In this document: in pieces, positions 5,196 to 5,518 of the stretch
Numbering within the stretch: position 1 is the first letter of the stretch
How the letters are laid out: the number at the start of each line of letters is the position of its first letter
Source of the DNA: Actinomycetota bacterium
GTDB lineage: Bacteria; Actinomycetota; Actinomycetes; Streptosporangiales; Streptosporangiaceae
Length of the DNA stretch: 5,518 nt
Reading direction: 5' to 3'
Assembly (NCBI GenBank): GCA_003541285.1
Contig: DPMS01000634.1
Span: 264 to 5,781 of the forward strand
Translations under genes and position numbers: made by a program
Notes under the pieces: generated by a model
Seen by the model: only the letters and a program-made list of their open reading frames with translations
The model's database searches: none
Told to the model about the DNA's origin: nothing

Positions 5196-5255
5196 CCCCA
5201 GCTCAGCCCGCGAAACTCAATATTCGAGCGGCACAGGATCCTGGTCGCGCTTCCT

Positions 5256-5260
5256 GGAGG
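5256..5260 (+). promoter_or_regulatory. Shine-Dalgarno for the right-edge reading frame
   Basis: GGAGG lies 7 nt before GTG 5268, an ideal spacing. It is the main reason for treating the following frame as a possible gene. Confidence 0.45.
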
Positions 5261-5267
5261 GCGTGGA

Positions 5268-5518
5268 GTGCCTGGCCTCAACGTCGCGATCAGCTGGCAG
5301 TTGATCGGTAGTGGTGCGGTCGCGCCGCATTGCGTTGACCTGGGAAGACTTCTACGACGATCGTGTGGATACACGGTCCTGTCCGTCATTTGTCCGTACG
5401 CCAGAGGAGCCAAGGGCCCGGTCGTCACGGACGGGCACGGACAGCGTCCGTACAAGCTGCTCGACCTGCCGGTTCCGCACGCTCTGCTCAGCTCCTGCCC
5501 CGGTTACGTCCTTGTGCC
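5268..5518 (+). CDS. Possible gene running off the right edge, unrecognised
   Basis: From GTG 5268, with GGAGG 7 nt upstream, a frame stays open for 83 codons to the window end. It reads PGLNVAISWQLIGSG, CVDLGRLLRRSCGYTVLSVI, CPYARGAKGPVVTDGHG and PYKLLDLPVPHALLSSCPG. The last 35 codons have good third-position GC; the first part is weaker. I do not recognise a family and see no signal peptide or clear membrane segment. The minus strand is also open from the edge back to about 5350, so the coding strand is not certain. The frame is the same one as the transposase remnant that stops at 5195, so this could instead be non-coding DNA beyond the element. Confidence 0.35.
   Translation, partial: MPGLNVAISWQLIGSGAVAPHCVDLGRLLRRSCGYTVLSVICPYARGAKGPVVTDGHGQRPYKLLDLPVPHALLSSCPGYVLV
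5381..5451. repeat. Cluster of GTCCGT/ACGGAC hexamers
   Basis: Five copies of one hexamer lie within 71 nt: GTCCGT at 5381-5386, 5392-5397 and 5446-5451, and its complement ACGGAC at 5427-5432 and 5437-5442. Neighbouring direct copies are 11 and 10 bp apart, about one helical turn. The last two form a small hairpin with a 3-nt loop (5437-5451). It could be a protein-binding array or the end of a mobile element. Confidence 0.4.

Noticed and set aside
1..5518. CRISPR array, tRNA or rRNA gene, Rho-independent terminators
   Set aside because: No regularly spaced repeats, no cloverleaf-like or rRNA-like stretch, and no GC hairpin followed by a T run was seen on either strand by eye.

Overview
The window is GC-rich, with G/C at most third codon positions. 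It carries families that are close to exclusive to filamentous actinomycetes: a DUF397 protein, an XRE/DUF5753 regulator, a Methyltransf_19 (DUF574) methyltransferase and a DUF3558-like lipoprotein. The source is most likely a Streptomyces-, Actinomadura- or Streptosporangium-type actinobacterium. The genus cannot be fixed from sequence alone.

Layout, left to right. (1) 2-427 (+) is the 3' part of a DUF3558-like secreted lipoprotein. It is followed by a coding-like in-frame stretch (428-562) and about 300 nt with no supported gene. (2) 888-1691 is a patchwork of gene fragments: a GNAT acetyltransferase broken by a frameshift in a G run, joined to the C-terminal half of an XRE helix-turn-helix, then the N-terminal half of such a domain in another frame, then about 39 codons of a radical SAM protein on the minus strand. 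(3) 1699-4028 is the intact core. A minus-strand SAM-dependent methyltransferase diverges across a 348-nt gap from an XRE/DUF5753 regulator, which is followed 44 nt later by its DUF397 partner. All three have good Shine-Dalgarno sites. (4) 4078-5195 is a second patchwork: an IS1634-type transposase fragment (+), a Vsr mismatch-endonuclease fragment (-), the 3' part of an unrecognised gene (-), and the C-terminus of an rve/DDE integrase-type transposase (+). (5) From 5268 a possible gene with a clear ribosome binding site runs off the right edge.

The only set of genes that plausibly works together is the methyltransferase/XRE/DUF397 group. XRE-DUF5753 plus DUF397 is the WhiJ-type pair known from Streptomyces, where such pairs act as developmental regulators or toxin-antitoxin-like modules. 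The flanks look like accessory DNA shaped by insertion sequences and rearrangement. I do not see a complete new system. The most unusual signals are the out-of-order HTH halves, the displaced-cysteine radical SAM fragment, and several one-base frameshifts, two of them at G/C runs, which could be decay or sequencing error.
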